From Prevotella sp. (GTDB lineage Bacteria > Bacteroidota > Bacteroidia > Bacteroidales > Bacteroidaceae): a stretch of DNA of 64,000 nucleotides. The notes under the pieces are model-generated. The model saw nothing but the letters and a program-made list of their open reading frames with translations, did not search any database and was not told the DNA's origin. The position numbers and the translations under genes are program-made. The stretch is from contig JALEJI010000073.1 of assembly GCA_022769825.1 (NCBI GenBank), positions 1 through 64,000 on the forward strand, given 5' to 3'. Below are positions 37,138 to 46,534 of this stretch, one piece after another (positions within the stretch are counted from its first letter, which is position 1; each line of letters begins with the position of its first letter).

Positions 37138-38589
37138 ATGGCAGAATTAAAACCCGCCCGCGTGTTCGAGCAATTCGCGGCAATCAACAAGATACCGCGC
37201 CCGTCGAAGCATGAGGAGAAGATGATCGAGTATCTCAAGCAGTTTGGCGAGAGCCACGGCCTTGAGACCAAGGTCGACGAGACCGGTAACGTGATTATAC
37301 GCAAGCCCGCGACCAAGGGCTACGAGGATCGCGCCACCACTATCCTCCAGAGCCACATGGACATGGTATGCGACAAGCTCGTGGACGTGGACTTCGACTT
37401 CTCTAAGAATGCCATCCAGACTTATGTCGAGGGCGACTGGATGCACGCCAAGGGCACCACGCTCGGTGCCGACGACGGCATTGGCGACGCCATTGAGCTG
37501 GCCATACTCGATTCCGACGACATTGAGCACGGACCGATAGAGTGTGTCTTCACGCGCGACGAGGAGACGCAGCTCACTGGCGCCATCGGCATGAAGCCCG
37601 GCTTCATGACCGGCGACTACCTTATCAACCTCGACTCTGAGGACGAGGGCCAGGTGTTCATCTCTTGCGCCGGCGGAAGAAGCACCATTGCCACGTTCAG
37701 CTTTGAGCGTGAGGCCGCGCCAGAGGGCTTCTTCTTCATGGAGGGCTCGCTGAAGGGCCTCAACGGCGGACACTCTGGCGACGACATCGAGAAGAAGCGC
37801 GCCAACGCCATAAAGGTGCTGGCCAGGTTCCTCTACATGGAGAAGGGCAAGATGACGCTCAGGCTCGCGCAGTGGAACTCTGGCAAGATGCACAACGCCA
37901 TACCACGCGACGGCAAGATAGTCTTCGCCGTGCCTGCCGACAAGAAGGAGGTGGTGAAGGCCGACTGGAACATATTCGCCGCGCAAGTGGAGGACGAGTA
38001 CCACGTGACCGACACCAACATGCAGTGGGCGCTTGGGAGCTGCGAGGCGCAAGACGTGATGCCGGAGAAGGTGAGCGACAACCTCATCAACGCGCTGCAG
38101 GCCGTGGACAACGGCGTGTTCGCCATGTGCCAAGACGAGGAACTGGCTTGGATGGTGGAGACGTCAAGCAACGTGGCAAGCGTGCAGAGCGAGGCCGGCA
38201 AGGTGGTCATCGTGAGCTCGCAACGCTCTAACGTGACGTCGAACCTCACCAACATCTGCAACACCGTGAAGGCCACTTACGAGCTGGCCGGAGCCGACGT
38301 GGAGCAAACCGACGGCTATCCCGCTTGGCAGCCGAAACACGGCTCTGAGCTTCAGCGCATCGTGAAAGAGGCTTACAAGAAGCTCTTCGGCAAGGAGCCC
38401 GTGGTGAGAGGCATACACGCCGGACTGGAGTGCGGACTGTTCTCTGAGAAATATCCTGACCTCGACATGGTGTCGTTTGGCCCGACGCTCCGCAACGTGC
38501 ACACGCCCGACGAGTGTCTCTACATACCAACGGTGCAGATGGTTTGGGACCACTTGCTCGAGATTCTGAAAAACATCCCAAAGAAGTGA
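37138..38589 (+). CDS. pepD: Aminoacyl-histidine dipeptidase (peptidase D, M20 family)
   Basis: 483 aa, cytoplasmic. PepD cleaves Xaa-His dipeptides such as carnosine. Zn-ligand and catalytic blocks of M20C appear in order: TILQSHMDMVCDK, TTLGADDGIGDAI, FTRDEETQLTGAIG and LINLDSEDEG, then the lid domain (GLNGGHSGDDIEKKRANAIK) and the C-terminal GIHAGLECGLFSEKYPDLDMVSFGP. Length is normal. Its TGA stop overlaps the ATG of the next gene by one base (TGATG), a translational coupling arrangement. Confidence 0.96.
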   Translation: MAELKPARVFEQFAAINKIPRPSKHEEKMIEYLKQFGESHGLETKVDETGNVIIRKPATKGYEDRATTILQSHMDMVCDKLVDVDFDFSKNAIQTYVEGDWMHAKGTTLGADDGIGDAIELAILDSDDIEHGPIECVFTRDEETQLTGAIGMKPGFMTGDYLINLDSEDEGQVFISCAGGRSTIATFSFEREAAPEGFFFMEGSLKGLNGGHSGDDIEKKRANAIKVLARFLYMEKGKMTLRLAQWNSGKMHNAIPRDGKIVFAVPADKKEVVKADWNIFAAQVEDEYHVTDTNMQWALGSCEAQDVMPEKVSDNLINALQAVDNGVFAMCQDEELAWMVETSSNVASVQSEAGKVVIVSSQRSNVTSNLTNICNTVKATYELAGADVEQTDGYPAWQPKHGSELQRIVKEAYKKLFGKEPVVRGIHAGLECGLFSEKYPDLDMVSFGPTLRNVHTPDECLYIPTVQMVWDHLLEILKNIPKK

Positions 38590-38981
38590 TGCGCAGGCTT
38601 ACCACTTTGGCCTTGGGCGCCTGCATGGCCCTTGCCACTATGGCCACGGTCTCCTCGTGCGGCGAGGCCCATACGGCGAAGTCGCACGCCAAGGAGTTCA
38701 TGGAAGGGCAGATGGCGCAGGCCGGCGTCGACTACATCACGTGGTCAGAGCTCGACTCCACCAAGCATCTCACCGACTCGGCGCTGCAGGTGATGCGCGC
38801 CACGGCGGTGAAGGCAAGGCTGGTGAAGCCCGGCGCCACATATCAGCGGCCCACGGCAAAGCTCAACTTCATATCCTTGAGATATGCCATAGACAAGGAT
38901 ACGCTCATGGCGACGTTCTATCTCGACGACAAGCTCACGGGCATCGTAGGCGTGAAAGCCAACCCCGTGGTGAAACCATAG
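38589..38981 (+). CDS. Small lipoprotein coupled to pepD, function unknown
   Basis: 130 aa from the ATG at 38589; the ORF-track start at 38514 lies inside pepD and precedes the signal peptide. Signal peptide RRLTTLALGACMALATMATV with lipobox VSSC. The mature region (SHAKEFMEGQMAQAGVDYI, ending LTGIVGVKANPVV) has no motif I recognise; it may be a small alpha/beta domain. It is translationally coupled to pepD and followed by a strong terminator. Confidence 0.72.
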   Translation: MRRLTTLALGACMALATMATVSSCGEAHTAKSHAKEFMEGQMAQAGVDYITWSELDSTKHLTDSALQVMRATAVKARLVKPGATYQRPTAKLNFISLRYAIDKDTLMATFYLDDKLTGIVGVKANPVVKP

Positions 38982-39011
38982 ACTGGGCCTGAGGGCAACA
39001 AAATATAGAAT

Positions 39012-39055
39012 AGGAGGTAAACATCCGTTAGTGGTGTTTACCTCCTGTTTTTTTG
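39012..39055 (+). terminator. Rho-independent terminator after the pepD operon
   Basis: AGGAGGTAAACAT (39012-39024) and GTGTTTACCTCCT (39034-39046) form a 13-bp stem with one G-U pair, followed by GTTTTTTT. Confidence 0.92.
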
Positions 39056-39106
39056 CAAATAAGACATGTTATTGCCACGAATTGCTACATTATTTAGATT
39101 TTTTTG

Positions 39107-39114
39107 TACATTTG
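39107..39114 (+). promoter_or_regulatory. Candidate -7 element upstream of the 39.4 kb secreted protein
   Basis: TACATTTG matches TAnnTTTG. A loose ATTG lies 22 bp upstream. Transcription would begin near 39121, about 280 nt before the ATG at 39402. Confidence 0.4.
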
Positions 39115-39203
39115 CATACGAAACATGTTCTTTATTGGAACATAAGCAGTACAGACAGTCATCAAGGACGACATTACTATTATTATACAAACATTATGTC
39201 ATT

Positions 39204-39401
39204 ATGAGAAAAACCATTCTTTCGCTTTGCATGGCCGCGGCAGCCTGCCACGGCAGCATTGATGCCACAACAGCAGAGAGGGGATGTGTCAAGAATGCGT
39301 TTTTGGGGCACATCCTCCTGCTATATATTTATAGGATATACGGTCCATACAGCTCTCCCGCTTGCCGTGTTTCCGCATCCATATTCGCAAAACCGTTTTT
39401 T
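39204..39401 (+). pseudogene. Possible orphan signal-peptide fragment in front of the secreted protein
   Basis: From the ATG at 39204 the frame reads MRKTILSLCMAAAACHGSID, which looks like a signal peptide, then about 45 residues without clear character before a second full signal peptide starts at 39402 in the same frame. The simplest view is that this is the surviving 5' end of a lost gene, or a leader. An N-terminal extension of the next protein is less likely. Confidence 0.3.
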
Positions 39402-40031
39402 ATGAATAGACTGATTTTTACATTCCTCGCCATGCTGGCCTTTTCAATAGGCATTAGCGCCCAGGCAAACAATGGCATACCACAGGCCAACGTGTCGCAC
39501 CTGAAGTTTCAAGGCATTCCCATCACGGGAAGCATGAAATCTTTTTGCCAGAAGTTGCTGCAGAAAGGCTATAAATATGAAAGCCCCAACCTCTCTAAAA
39601 CGTTGACCGGGAAATACATGGGCAGGAAGGTGAGGCTGTATGTCGAGCAACATGAAGGGACGGTTTATTCCGTAGAGGTGGATTTCCTTTTGAAAACGAA
39701 GTCGGAGGCCGACGACCTGTGGCAGCAATTGATTGGCGGACTGCGCCTGAAATACCCAAGACTGCAAGAAGACACCGAGCACAGTGGATGGGGAACAGAC
39801 CCGTCGGACGATTGCGTTGACGCGTATGTGGCGCACGTTCCAAGGGGCACGAGAGGACAAATCGACTGGAAGAACATGTTGGGCGAGTTCACCATCAACC
39901 TGCACGAACTGGTGATGGGCGACTATTCTTACCTGCTCGCGTTCTACTATATCGACGAATACAACAACCCTGAATGGAAAGACGCGCGGAAGCAATACTT
40001 GAAAGACCGCAAGGCAAAGTTGGCTTTGTAA
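39402..40031 (+). CDS. Secreted protein of unknown function
   Basis: 209 aa from the ATG at 39402; the ORF-track start at 39066 would include a promoter-like element and two signal peptides. Signal peptide NRLIFTFLAMLAFSIGISAQ. The mature part has HLKFQGIPITGSMKSFCQKL, VYSVEVDFLLKTKSEADDLW and WKNMLGEFTINLHEL, a mixed alpha/beta pattern. I have seen such 'KFxGIPItGs...F...L..KG' starts in other Bacteroidales secreted proteins but cannot name the family. It is a single-gene unit. Confidence 0.65.
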   Translation: MNRLIFTFLAMLAFSIGISAQANNGIPQANVSHLKFQGIPITGSMKSFCQKLLQKGYKYESPNLSKTLTGKYMGRKVRLYVEQHEGTVYSVEVDFLLKTKSEADDLWQQLIGGLRLKYPRLQEDTEHSGWGTDPSDDCVDAYVAHVPRGTRGQIDWKNMLGEFTINLHELVMGDYSYLLAFYYIDEYNNPEWKDARKQYLKDRKAKLAL

Positions 40032-40186
40032 TCTAACGGTCGCGTGACGCGCGTTGACGCCCGTGATTAACCTACTCATAATTAAAATATCACACTCTCC
40101 TATTGGTTTATCTAAACACCAGAATGACTTTCAAGAATAATTTTCGCTAAATAGTTTTTGCAGTTTGAAACTTCTAATACAAGGTT

Positions 40187-41500
40187 ATGGAAATAGTAAT
40201 AGGATTAATCATAGGGCTTGCCATTGGCTTTTTAGTTGGCAAACTGCTGACGGCAAAGTCGGCAGGTGAGGAAAAAACGCAACTCATAGCCAAGACGCAG
40301 GTGTTGACTTCGGAAAACCAGATGTTGAAGGAGAATCAAGCCAAGCAGGTGAATGACTTGAAACTCCAGATGCAGAACGAGCGGCAATATGCCGCGAAGC
40401 TCCGGGAGGAGAGCGACCGGCAATGGGAGCAAAAACTGGAGGCTCTGCGGCAAGACATGAGGCGCTTGACGGCGGAGCAGCAGAAGGACGCAGCCGAACA
40501 ACTCGCGGCCAAGCAGTCGGCCTTGCAAGAGAACAACCGCTTGCAGATGGACGAACTGCTGAAACCTATCAAGGAGCAATTCGCCGATTTCAAGAAGTCG
40601 GTGGAGCAGAGCCGCACAAGCAACGAGGTGAATAAGAAGGAACTGCAAAACACCTTCGAGGCTACGATGCGCCTCTTCCAGCAAGAGCAGCAGCAAGCCG
40701 TGGCAAACCTAAAGGAGCAAACGCTGAAGATTGGCACCGACGCGGCAAACCTGACACGCGCGCTAAAAGGCGACAGCAAGATGCAGGGCGACTGGGGCGA
40801 GATGGTCTTGGAGACTATCTTGGAGAACAGTGGCTTGCGAAAGAACGAGGAGTTTTTTATCCAGGAGAACACCAAGGACGAGAACGGCAAGAACTTCCGC
40901 CCCGACGTCATCGTGCGATTCCCTGAGGGCAGAAGCGTGGTCATCGACTCTAAGGTATCGCTGACCGCGTATAGCGATGCCCTGGCCGCCGACAACGACG
41001 CCGACCGTGAGCGTCTCATGAAGGCACACGCACTGAGCGTGCGCAAGCATATCGACGAGCTTGCCGAGAAGGATTACTCTAAGTTGGTGGACGATGCCAT
41101 CGGCTTCGTATTGATGTTCATACCCAACGAGACGAGCTACATTGCGGCCATGAAGCAGCAGCCCGACCTCAGCCGGTATGCCTACCAGAAGAAAATAATA
41201 ATAATCTCGCCGAGCAACCTCCTCATGGCGCTCCAACTCGCCTACAACCTTTGGCAATATGACCGTCAGAACAAGAACGTGGAGAAGATAGTGAAGACCG
41301 CCGCCGACCTGTACGACAAGGTAGTGACGTTCGAGGATTCGTTTACCGGCATTGGCGACTTGATAACCCGACTGTCGGGAGCGTTCGACAAGGCCAGGAA
41401 GCAGCTCTACGATGGCACCGGCAACGTGATGCGAAGGGTGGAGAGCTTGAAGGGACTTGGCGTCACGCCAAAGAAGCAAATCAAGGGGTTGGAGGAGTAG
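40187..41500 (+). CDS. rmuC: DNA recombination protein RmuC
   Basis: 437 aa. An N-terminal membrane helix (IVIGLIIGLAIGFLVGKLL) is followed by a long coiled coil (about 30-185, rich in Gln, Glu and Lys) and the RmuC nuclease-like core: GDSKMQGDWGEMVLETILE, FRPDVIVRFPEGRSVVIDSKV, DAIGFVLMFIPNE, IIIISPSNLLMALQLAYNLW. RmuC limits inversions at short inverted repeats and affects recombination. Its last 20 bp overlap the 3' end of the convergent queG gene. Confidence 0.96.
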   Translation: MEIVIGLIIGLAIGFLVGKLLTAKSAGEEKTQLIAKTQVLTSENQMLKENQAKQVNDLKLQMQNERQYAAKLREESDRQWEQKLEALRQDMRRLTAEQQKDAAEQLAAKQSALQENNRLQMDELLKPIKEQFADFKKSVEQSRTSNEVNKKELQNTFEATMRLFQQEQQQAVANLKEQTLKIGTDAANLTRALKGDSKMQGDWGEMVLETILENSGLRKNEEFFIQENTKDENGKNFRPDVIVRFPEGRSVVIDSKVSLTAYSDALAADNDADRERLMKAHALSVRKHIDELAEKDYSKLVDDAIGFVLMFIPNETSYIAAMKQQPDLSRYAYQKKIIIISPSNLLMALQLAYNLWQYDRQNKNVEKIVKTAADLYDKVVTFEDSFTGIGDLITRLSGAFDKARKQLYDGTGNVMRRVESLKGLGVTPKKQIKGLEE

Positions 41501-42449
41501 CCTCGCCGGCCAAGCAGGCTTTTATGTTCCTCATAAGTCCTTCATATTTGGCGCGCTTCACGGCAGAGCCTTTGAAGAGCTTGCGATAATCTTCCTCCGT
41601 CAGGTTTCCCCATTTTTGTCGCGTCATCGCCAACAGCTCCTCACGCGGCTGGAGCAGCGGCTCAGTGCTGGGCTTGGCGAAACGGTTCCACGGACAGGCA
41701 CGCTGACAGCGGTCGCAACCATAGAACGTGTCGCCCATGGCGGCCTTGGCGTCGACGGTCAACTCGCCACGGTTCTCTATGGTCTGGTACGACAGGCACA
41801 GCCTCGCGTCGAACCTCGTGATGTCGCCATAGCCTTCCACGCACGTTGCCGGCAGGCTGAGGGCGTGGGTCGGACAAGCGTCAACGCAACGGTGGCATGT
41901 GCCGCAACGGTTGGGCAATGGCTCGTCGGGCGGAAGTTCGACGGTGACAAACAGTTCGCCGAGGAAGAACTCGCTGCCCGCGTGGGGGATAATGAGCTGC
42001 TGGTTCTTGCCTATCCATCCCAGTCCGGCTCGGACGGCCCAATAACGCTCCAGCACGGGAGCCGTGTCGACGAAAGCGCGATAATCGGCAATGCCAACGG
42101 TGGCGGCAAGCTGGCGCAACTTCTGCTTCACGATGTCGTGATAATCAAGTCCTAAGGCGTAGTCGGCGATTTGCGGCTCGCCCTCGGGCAGTCGGCGGGC
42201 TGGGAAATAGTTTTGGGCTACCACCACGATGGTCTTGACGCCTGGCATGAGCAGGCGCGGGTCGAATCGCTTGTCGAGATTATTGCCAAGATACGCCATG
42301 TCGGCGTTACGGCCATCGGCAAGCCAGCCGAGGTAATGCCGCCTCATGGCCTCGCTCACGGGCTCGGCCCTGGCAAACCCACAAACGAAAAAGCCGAGGC
42401 GTGAGGCTTCGGCTTTTATCTTGTCTTTAAGTGATATACTTGTGAGCAT
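41481..42449 (-). CDS. queG: Epoxyqueuosine reductase
   Basis: 322 aa from the ATG at 42449 (the ORF track adds one TTG codon). QueG performs the last step of queuosine synthesis in tRNA, reducing epoxyqueuosine with a cobalamin and two 4Fe-4S clusters. Ferredoxin-like motifs CGTCHRCVDACPTHAL and FYGCDRCQRACPWNRF hold the cluster cysteines; GLGWIGKNQQLI and the N-terminal domain (LGFFVCGFARAE, MAYLGNN) are family-typical. Third gene of a minus-strand series after DUF2723 and the polysaccharide deacetylase. Confidence 0.97.
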   Translation of the reverse strand: MLTSISLKDKIKAEASRLGFFVCGFARAEPVSEAMRRHYLGWLADGRNADMAYLGNNLDKRFDPRLLMPGVKTIVVVAQNYFPARRLPEGEPQIADYALGLDYHDIVKQKLRQLAATVGIADYRAFVDTAPVLERYWAVRAGLGWIGKNQQLIIPHAGSEFFLGELFVTVELPPDEPLPNRCGTCHRCVDACPTHALSLPATCVEGYGDITRFDARLCLSYQTIENRGELTVDAKAAMGDTFYGCDRCQRACPWNRFAKPSTEPLLQPREELLAMTRQKWGNLTEEDYRKLFKGSAVKRAKYEGLMRNIKACLAGEATPPTP

Positions 42450-42506
42450 CAATTTCTCGTTTGTAACGTTAACACTTCAAACACGCCACGACAACCATTC
42501 CACGAC

Positions 42507-43118
42507 TTATTCAAAGGTCTTGAACTCGTAGCCTTGGCTTTTCAGCCACGCGAGGCTCTCGGGCAGGGCCGTGCGCAACTTGTCTATCGCCTTCAGCGAG
42601 TCGTGGAACGTGATGATGGAACCGTTGCGGGCATATCGCTTCACGTTGTTTACCACGTCTTGCGCCGTCATCCACTTGGAATAGTCGCGCGTGACGAGAT
42701 CCCACATTATTATCTTGTAATATCGGTTCACCCACCAATACACGTCCGACTTCATCCATCCGTGTGGCGGCCTGAAGAGATGCGCCTTTATCAGCTCGTT
42801 GGCCATCGACACGTCTTGCCCATAGGTTATGGCCATGTGCTTCAAGCTGCCGAGGTGGTGGAAGGTGTGGTTTCCCACCTGGTGTCCCTCCTCCACTATC
42901 CGGTTGTAGAGGTCGTGGTATCTCAGCACGTTCTCACCCACCATGAAGAACGTGGCCTTAGCGCCATATTCCTTCAAGGTGTCGAGGATAAACGGTGTCG
43001 ACTCTGGTATGGGCCCATCGTCGAAGGTAAGGTAAACGGAGTGGTCGTGCTGGTCCATTCGCCAAACGGCCTTTGGGTAAATCCAGCGCAACCACTTCGC
43101 CGGTTGCTCGATAAACAT
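42507..43118 (-). CDS. Polysaccharide deacetylase (NodB-domain) family protein
   Basis: 203 aa. Carbohydrate esterase 4 motifs in order: TFDDGP with the catalytic base and metal Asp, HTFHHLG (HxxxH-type metal ligands), FRPPHGW, WDLVTRDYS and ITFHDS. These enzymes remove N-acetyl groups from peptidoglycan, chitin oligomers or surface polysaccharides. There is no signal peptide, although an N-terminal amphipathic segment (FIEQPAKWLRWIYPKAVW) is common in Bacteroidetes members. It starts 14 bp after the DUF2723 gene and so is probably co-transcribed. Confidence 0.93.
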   Translation of the reverse strand: MFIEQPAKWLRWIYPKAVWRMDQHDHSVYLTFDDGPIPESTPFILDTLKEYGAKATFFMVGENVLRYHDLYNRIVEEGHQVGNHTFHHLGSLKHMAITYGQDVSMANELIKAHLFRPPHGWMKSDVYWWVNRYYKIIMWDLVTRDYSKWMTAQDVVNNVKRYARNGSIITFHDSLKAIDKLRTALPESLAWLKSQGYEFKTFE

Positions 43119-43132
43119 TGTCTGGCAGTGTG

Positions 43133-46100
43133 TTATTGCTGAGGCATCGTGCCGCCTTGCGCCATGTAGCGGGCGTAGAGACGCTGCATCGTGGCCTGTT
43201 GCTGCTTGGCGAGCTTGGCGTCGAAGAGCTTGGTCACCTCAGTGGTCTGGTCCATGATAGACAGCTGCGTCAGCACGTCGCGGGCCGACTGCTGGAAGCG
43301 GATGCCCTGCAAGCTGAGATAATAGTTGACATATTGCTCAGCCACGCTGAACACCTCCTTGTCAAGCTTCGTGGCGTTGGCCTTGTCGCCAACGAGGGCG
43401 TAAGCCTTGGCGAGGTCAGAGCCGCCCGACATGTAGTTGATTGGCACGTTATACTCAGGTATCTCCTTCATGGCCTTGGCCAGGGCCTTCTTGGCGAGGT
43501 CTTTCCTGCCATCGGCTATGAGGTGCAGGGCAAGCGTGGCGAAGAGGCGACGATGGGTGTAGCACATCCTCATCACGGTCTCGTCGATATACAGCCCCGG
43601 CTTCGAGAGGCCACCATAGCGGAAGCGCTCCATCATGTTGTGATAGGTGGTCATGGTGTCGAAGTTCTTGGCCCCCGGCACGTTCGTTGTGAACGGCGTG
43701 ATGCGGTTGGCAAGGCCCTCCTGCACGAAGTTGTCGCCGAGGTTCATGAAGTTCTCCTCGCCCACGGTCACTGCCACGTAGAGTGGACGCGTCCAGTTGC
43801 ACTGAGCTATCATCTCGAGCATCATGAGGTCGTTCTTGTAGAGGGCATTCTTGCCCTTGAGCGAGATGACCATGCGGTCGGGGATAGTGTCAGACGCCAT
43901 CATCATGCCGCTCTTGCGCACCGCGTTCTTGTCGATGGTGACGAAGACGGTGTCGGTCGGTATGACATGGAAGTCTTGGCTCTTGGAGCACACCCAGTAC
44001 TTGAGGATGTTCTTCAGCTCGAACGGGTCGTTGCCGAACTGCGCCTTGGCCTGTGCCGGATTCTGCTTGTAGAACTGCTTGATCTGGTCCTTTAGCGATG
44101 GCTGCACCTCGATATACTCGTTGGTGCCGGAGCAATAGTCGAGCCTTGACCACGTGATGGGCACTGCCGGCGAGTTGTAGGCCGGACGCTTCATCTGGTC
44201 GATATACCAGTCGGTCTGCAGGTAAGAGAGGTTGCAGACGCGCGCGTCGGTCCTCACGCCCTCAGTCTCCTGGTTGTACCAGAGTGGGAAGGTATCGTTG
44301 TCGCCATTGGTGAAGACTATCGGGTTGCCCTTGTCTTGCAATGACATGAGATAGTTCTGGCCGAAGTCGCGGCAAGTGTATCGTCCGGAGCGGTCGTGGT
44401 CGTCCCATGTCTGCGACACCATCTGCAATGGCACGAGCAGGCAGAGCACGCCGATGACGGCGGCGAGGGCCATGCGGTTTATCTTCACGCGCTTGCCCAG
44501 CAGGTCGTAGAGTGCCGCCACGCCCATGCCGCACCAAATGGCGAAGGCGTAGAACGAGCCGGCGTAAGCATAGTCGCGCTCACGGGGCTGCACCGGCGTC
44601 TGGTTCAGGTATATCACGATGGCGAGACCTGTCATGAAGAAGAGGAAGAACACCACCCAGAACTGGCGTATGCCGCGACGGCCGCGGAACGCCTGCCAGA
44701 AGAGACCGATAAGGCCGAGGATGAGCGGCAGGCAATAGAACGCGTTGTGTCCTTTGTTGCCGCCGGGGTTGGTCACGGGGTCATAGGCTTGCAGGTCCTT
44801 CGGCAATTTCGACTGGTCGCCCAGGCGCGCGTTGTCGATGAACGGTATGCCGGTAATCCAGTTGCCATGCTCCAGCTCGCCGTTGCCCTGGATGTCGTTC
44901 TGCCGACCGGCGAAGTTCCACATGAAGTAGCGCCAGTACATGAAGTTGCACTGGTAAGAGAGGAAGAACTGTATGTTGTCTATCTGCGACGGCATCTTCA
45001 CGGTCATCTGCTCACCGCAGCGGTCGTAAGACACGTCGGTGCCATCCACGCCGCCCATCCACGACTCATAGTCTTGGGCGTGGCTGGAGTCGTACATGCG
45101 CGGGAAAATCATGTTTTGCGCGTACACATACTTGTCCTTGTGTGTCACCACGAAGTAGGAGTCCTTCTCGTCTTTCGACGCCTTCTCCTTTCGGCTGTAG
45201 ACTGGCGCGCCCGGCTTCATGACCGGCGTGCACATGTCACCGTCCTGCTTCAGGGCTACCTGCGAGGTGTACGCCTGTCCGTAGAGCAGCGGACGGTCGC
45301 CATACTGGTCGCGGCTGAGGTAAGAGCCAAGGGTGAAGATGTCCTCCGGCGAGTTCTGGTCCATTGGCGGGTTGGCCACGGAGCGTATCACGATGAGGGC
45401 GTAAGACGAATAGCCTATCATCAGCATGAGCATGCAGAGCAGGGCGGTGTTCTTGAAACGGGACGTGACGAGATACACCGGCTTTTTCTCCACTATCTTC
45501 TTGCGGTTGAGCAGGAAGGCGACCACGGCGAGCACTATCACGCCAATGATGACCGCCGACCAGCCATAGCCGTAGAACGGTATGCCGATGAGGGCGAAAG
45601 AGAGCAGGAAGGAGATGTTCTCTCGCTTTTTGCTTCTCGCGGCGAAGCTCTCGTAGATGGCCCAGATGGTGCATCCCACGAGGCAGGCTATATATATAAT
45701 GAGTCCGGTGTTGAACGGCAGGTGCAGGGTGTTGACGAAGAACAGCTCAAACCATCCGCCCACGGTCACGATGCCCGGCACCACGCCATAGAGCACGGCG
45801 GCGAGGATGACGAAACTGACGCAGAGGGCAATGAGCGAGCCTTTCACCTCCACGTCTGGGAACCGCTTGTAGCAATACACCAGCACGATGGCGGGCAGGC
45901 ACAAGAGGTTGAGCAAGTGGACGCCGATGGACAGGCCGGTCATGTAGAATATCAGCACGAGCCAACGGTCGGAGTGAGGCTCGTCGGCATGGTCTTCCCA
46001 CTTGAGAATGATCCAGAACACCACGGCGGTGAACGCTGAGGAATAGGCATACACCTCACCCTCGACGGCCGAGTACCAGAACGTGTCAGACCACGTGTAG

Positions 46101-46489
46101 ATGAGCGCGCCCACCATGCCCGACGCCTCGATGGCAATCAGCTTGGCAAGGCTCATCTCGCTCCAGTCTCTCACGATGAGCTTGCGCGTGAGGTGCGTGA
46201 TGGTCCAGAAGAGGAACAGGATGGTTGTGGCTGAAAGAAGCGCCGACATGGTGTTCACCATTCTGGCCACCTGCGACGGGTCGCTCGCGAAATGGGAGAA
46301 GAGGTTGGCGGTGAGCATGAAGAACGGCGCCCCTGGCGGATGGCCGATTTCCAGCTTGTAGCCTGTGGTGATAAACTCAGGGCAGTCCCAAAACGAGGCT
46401 GTCGGCTCAATGGTAGACACGTATGTGAAGGCGGCTATTACGAAAGCCACCCAGCCAAGCACCGTGTCCACTAAACGGTATTGTTTCAT
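43133..46489 (-). CDS. DUF2723 multi-pass membrane protein (TMEM260-like putative glycosyltransferase)
   Basis: 1118 aa from the ATG at 46489. The ORF-track TTG start (46537) falls inside the -7 promoter element, so it is not used. The N-terminal half has about a dozen membrane helices; loop 1 contains PTASFWDCPEFITTGYKLEI and GHPPGAPFF, the DUF2723 signature with conserved acidic residues, as in GT-C glycosyltransferases. The C-terminal half (about 700-1118) is soluble and helical, with TPR-like stretches near the end. The human relative TMEM260 is reported to be an O-mannosyltransferase, and Bacteroidetes have a general protein O-glycosylation system. A role there is plausible but unproven. 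Confidence 0.8.
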   Translation of the reverse strand: MKQYRLVDTVLGWVAFVIAAFTYVSTIEPTASFWDCPEFITTGYKLEIGHPPGAPFFMLTANLFSHFASDPSQVARMVNTMSALLSATTILFLFWTITHLTRKLIVRDWSEMSLAKLIAIEASGMVGALIYTWSDTFWYSAVEGEVYAYSSAFTAVVFWIILKWEDHADEPHSDRWLVLIFYMTGLSIGVHLLNLLCLPAIVLVYCYKRFPDVEVKGSLIALCVSFVILAAVLYGVVPGIVTVGGWFELFFVNTLHLPFNTGLIIYIACLVGCTIWAIYESFAARSKKRENISFLLSFALIGIPFYGYGWSAVIIGVIVLAVVAFLLNRKKIVEKKPVYLVTSRFKNTALLCMLMLMIGYSSYALIVIRSVANPPMDQNSPEDIFTLGSYLSRDQYGDRPLLYGQAYTSQVALKQDGDMCTPVMKPGAPVYSRKEKASKDEKDSYFVVTHKDKYVYAQNMIFPRMYDSSHAQDYESWMGGVDGTDVSYDRCGEQMTVKMPSQIDNIQFFLSYQCNFMYWRYFMWNFAGRQNDIQGNGELEHGNWITGIPFIDNARLGDQSKLPKDLQAYDPVTNPGGNKGHNAFYCLPLILGLIGLFWQAFRGRRGIRQFWVVFFLFFMTGLAIVIYLNQTPVQPRERDYAYAGSFYAFAIWCGMGVAALYDLLGKRVKINRMALAAVIGVLCLLVPLQMVSQTWDDHDRSGRYTCRDFGQNYLMSLQDKGNPIVFTNGDNDTFPLWYNQETEGVRTDARVCNLSYLQTDWYIDQMKRPAYNSPAVPITWSRLDYCSGTNEYIEVQPSLKDQIKQFYKQNPAQAKAQFGNDPFELKNILKYWVCSKSQDFHVIPTDTVFVTIDKNAVRKSGMMMASDTIPDRMVISLKGKNALYKNDLMMLEMIAQCNWTRPLYVAVTVGEENFMNLGDNFVQEGLANRITPFTTNVPGAKNFDTMTTYHNMMERFRYGGLSKPGLYIDETVMRMCYTHRRLFATLALHLIADGRKDLAKKALAKAMKEIPEYNVPINYMSGGSDLAKAYALVGDKANATKLDKEVFSVAEQYVNYYLSLQGIRFQQSARDVLTQLSIMDQTTEVTKLFDAKLAKQQQATMQRLYARYMAQGGTMPQQ

Positions 46490-46534
46490 CTTTACCTTAT
46501 AAAAATACTGTTGAGTTATTGCAATAGTTCCGTG

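Noticed and set aside
44396-46039. 547-aa ORF on the plus strand
   Set aside because: Antisense to the DUF2723 gene, rich in His/Glu/Val repeats produced by reverse codons.
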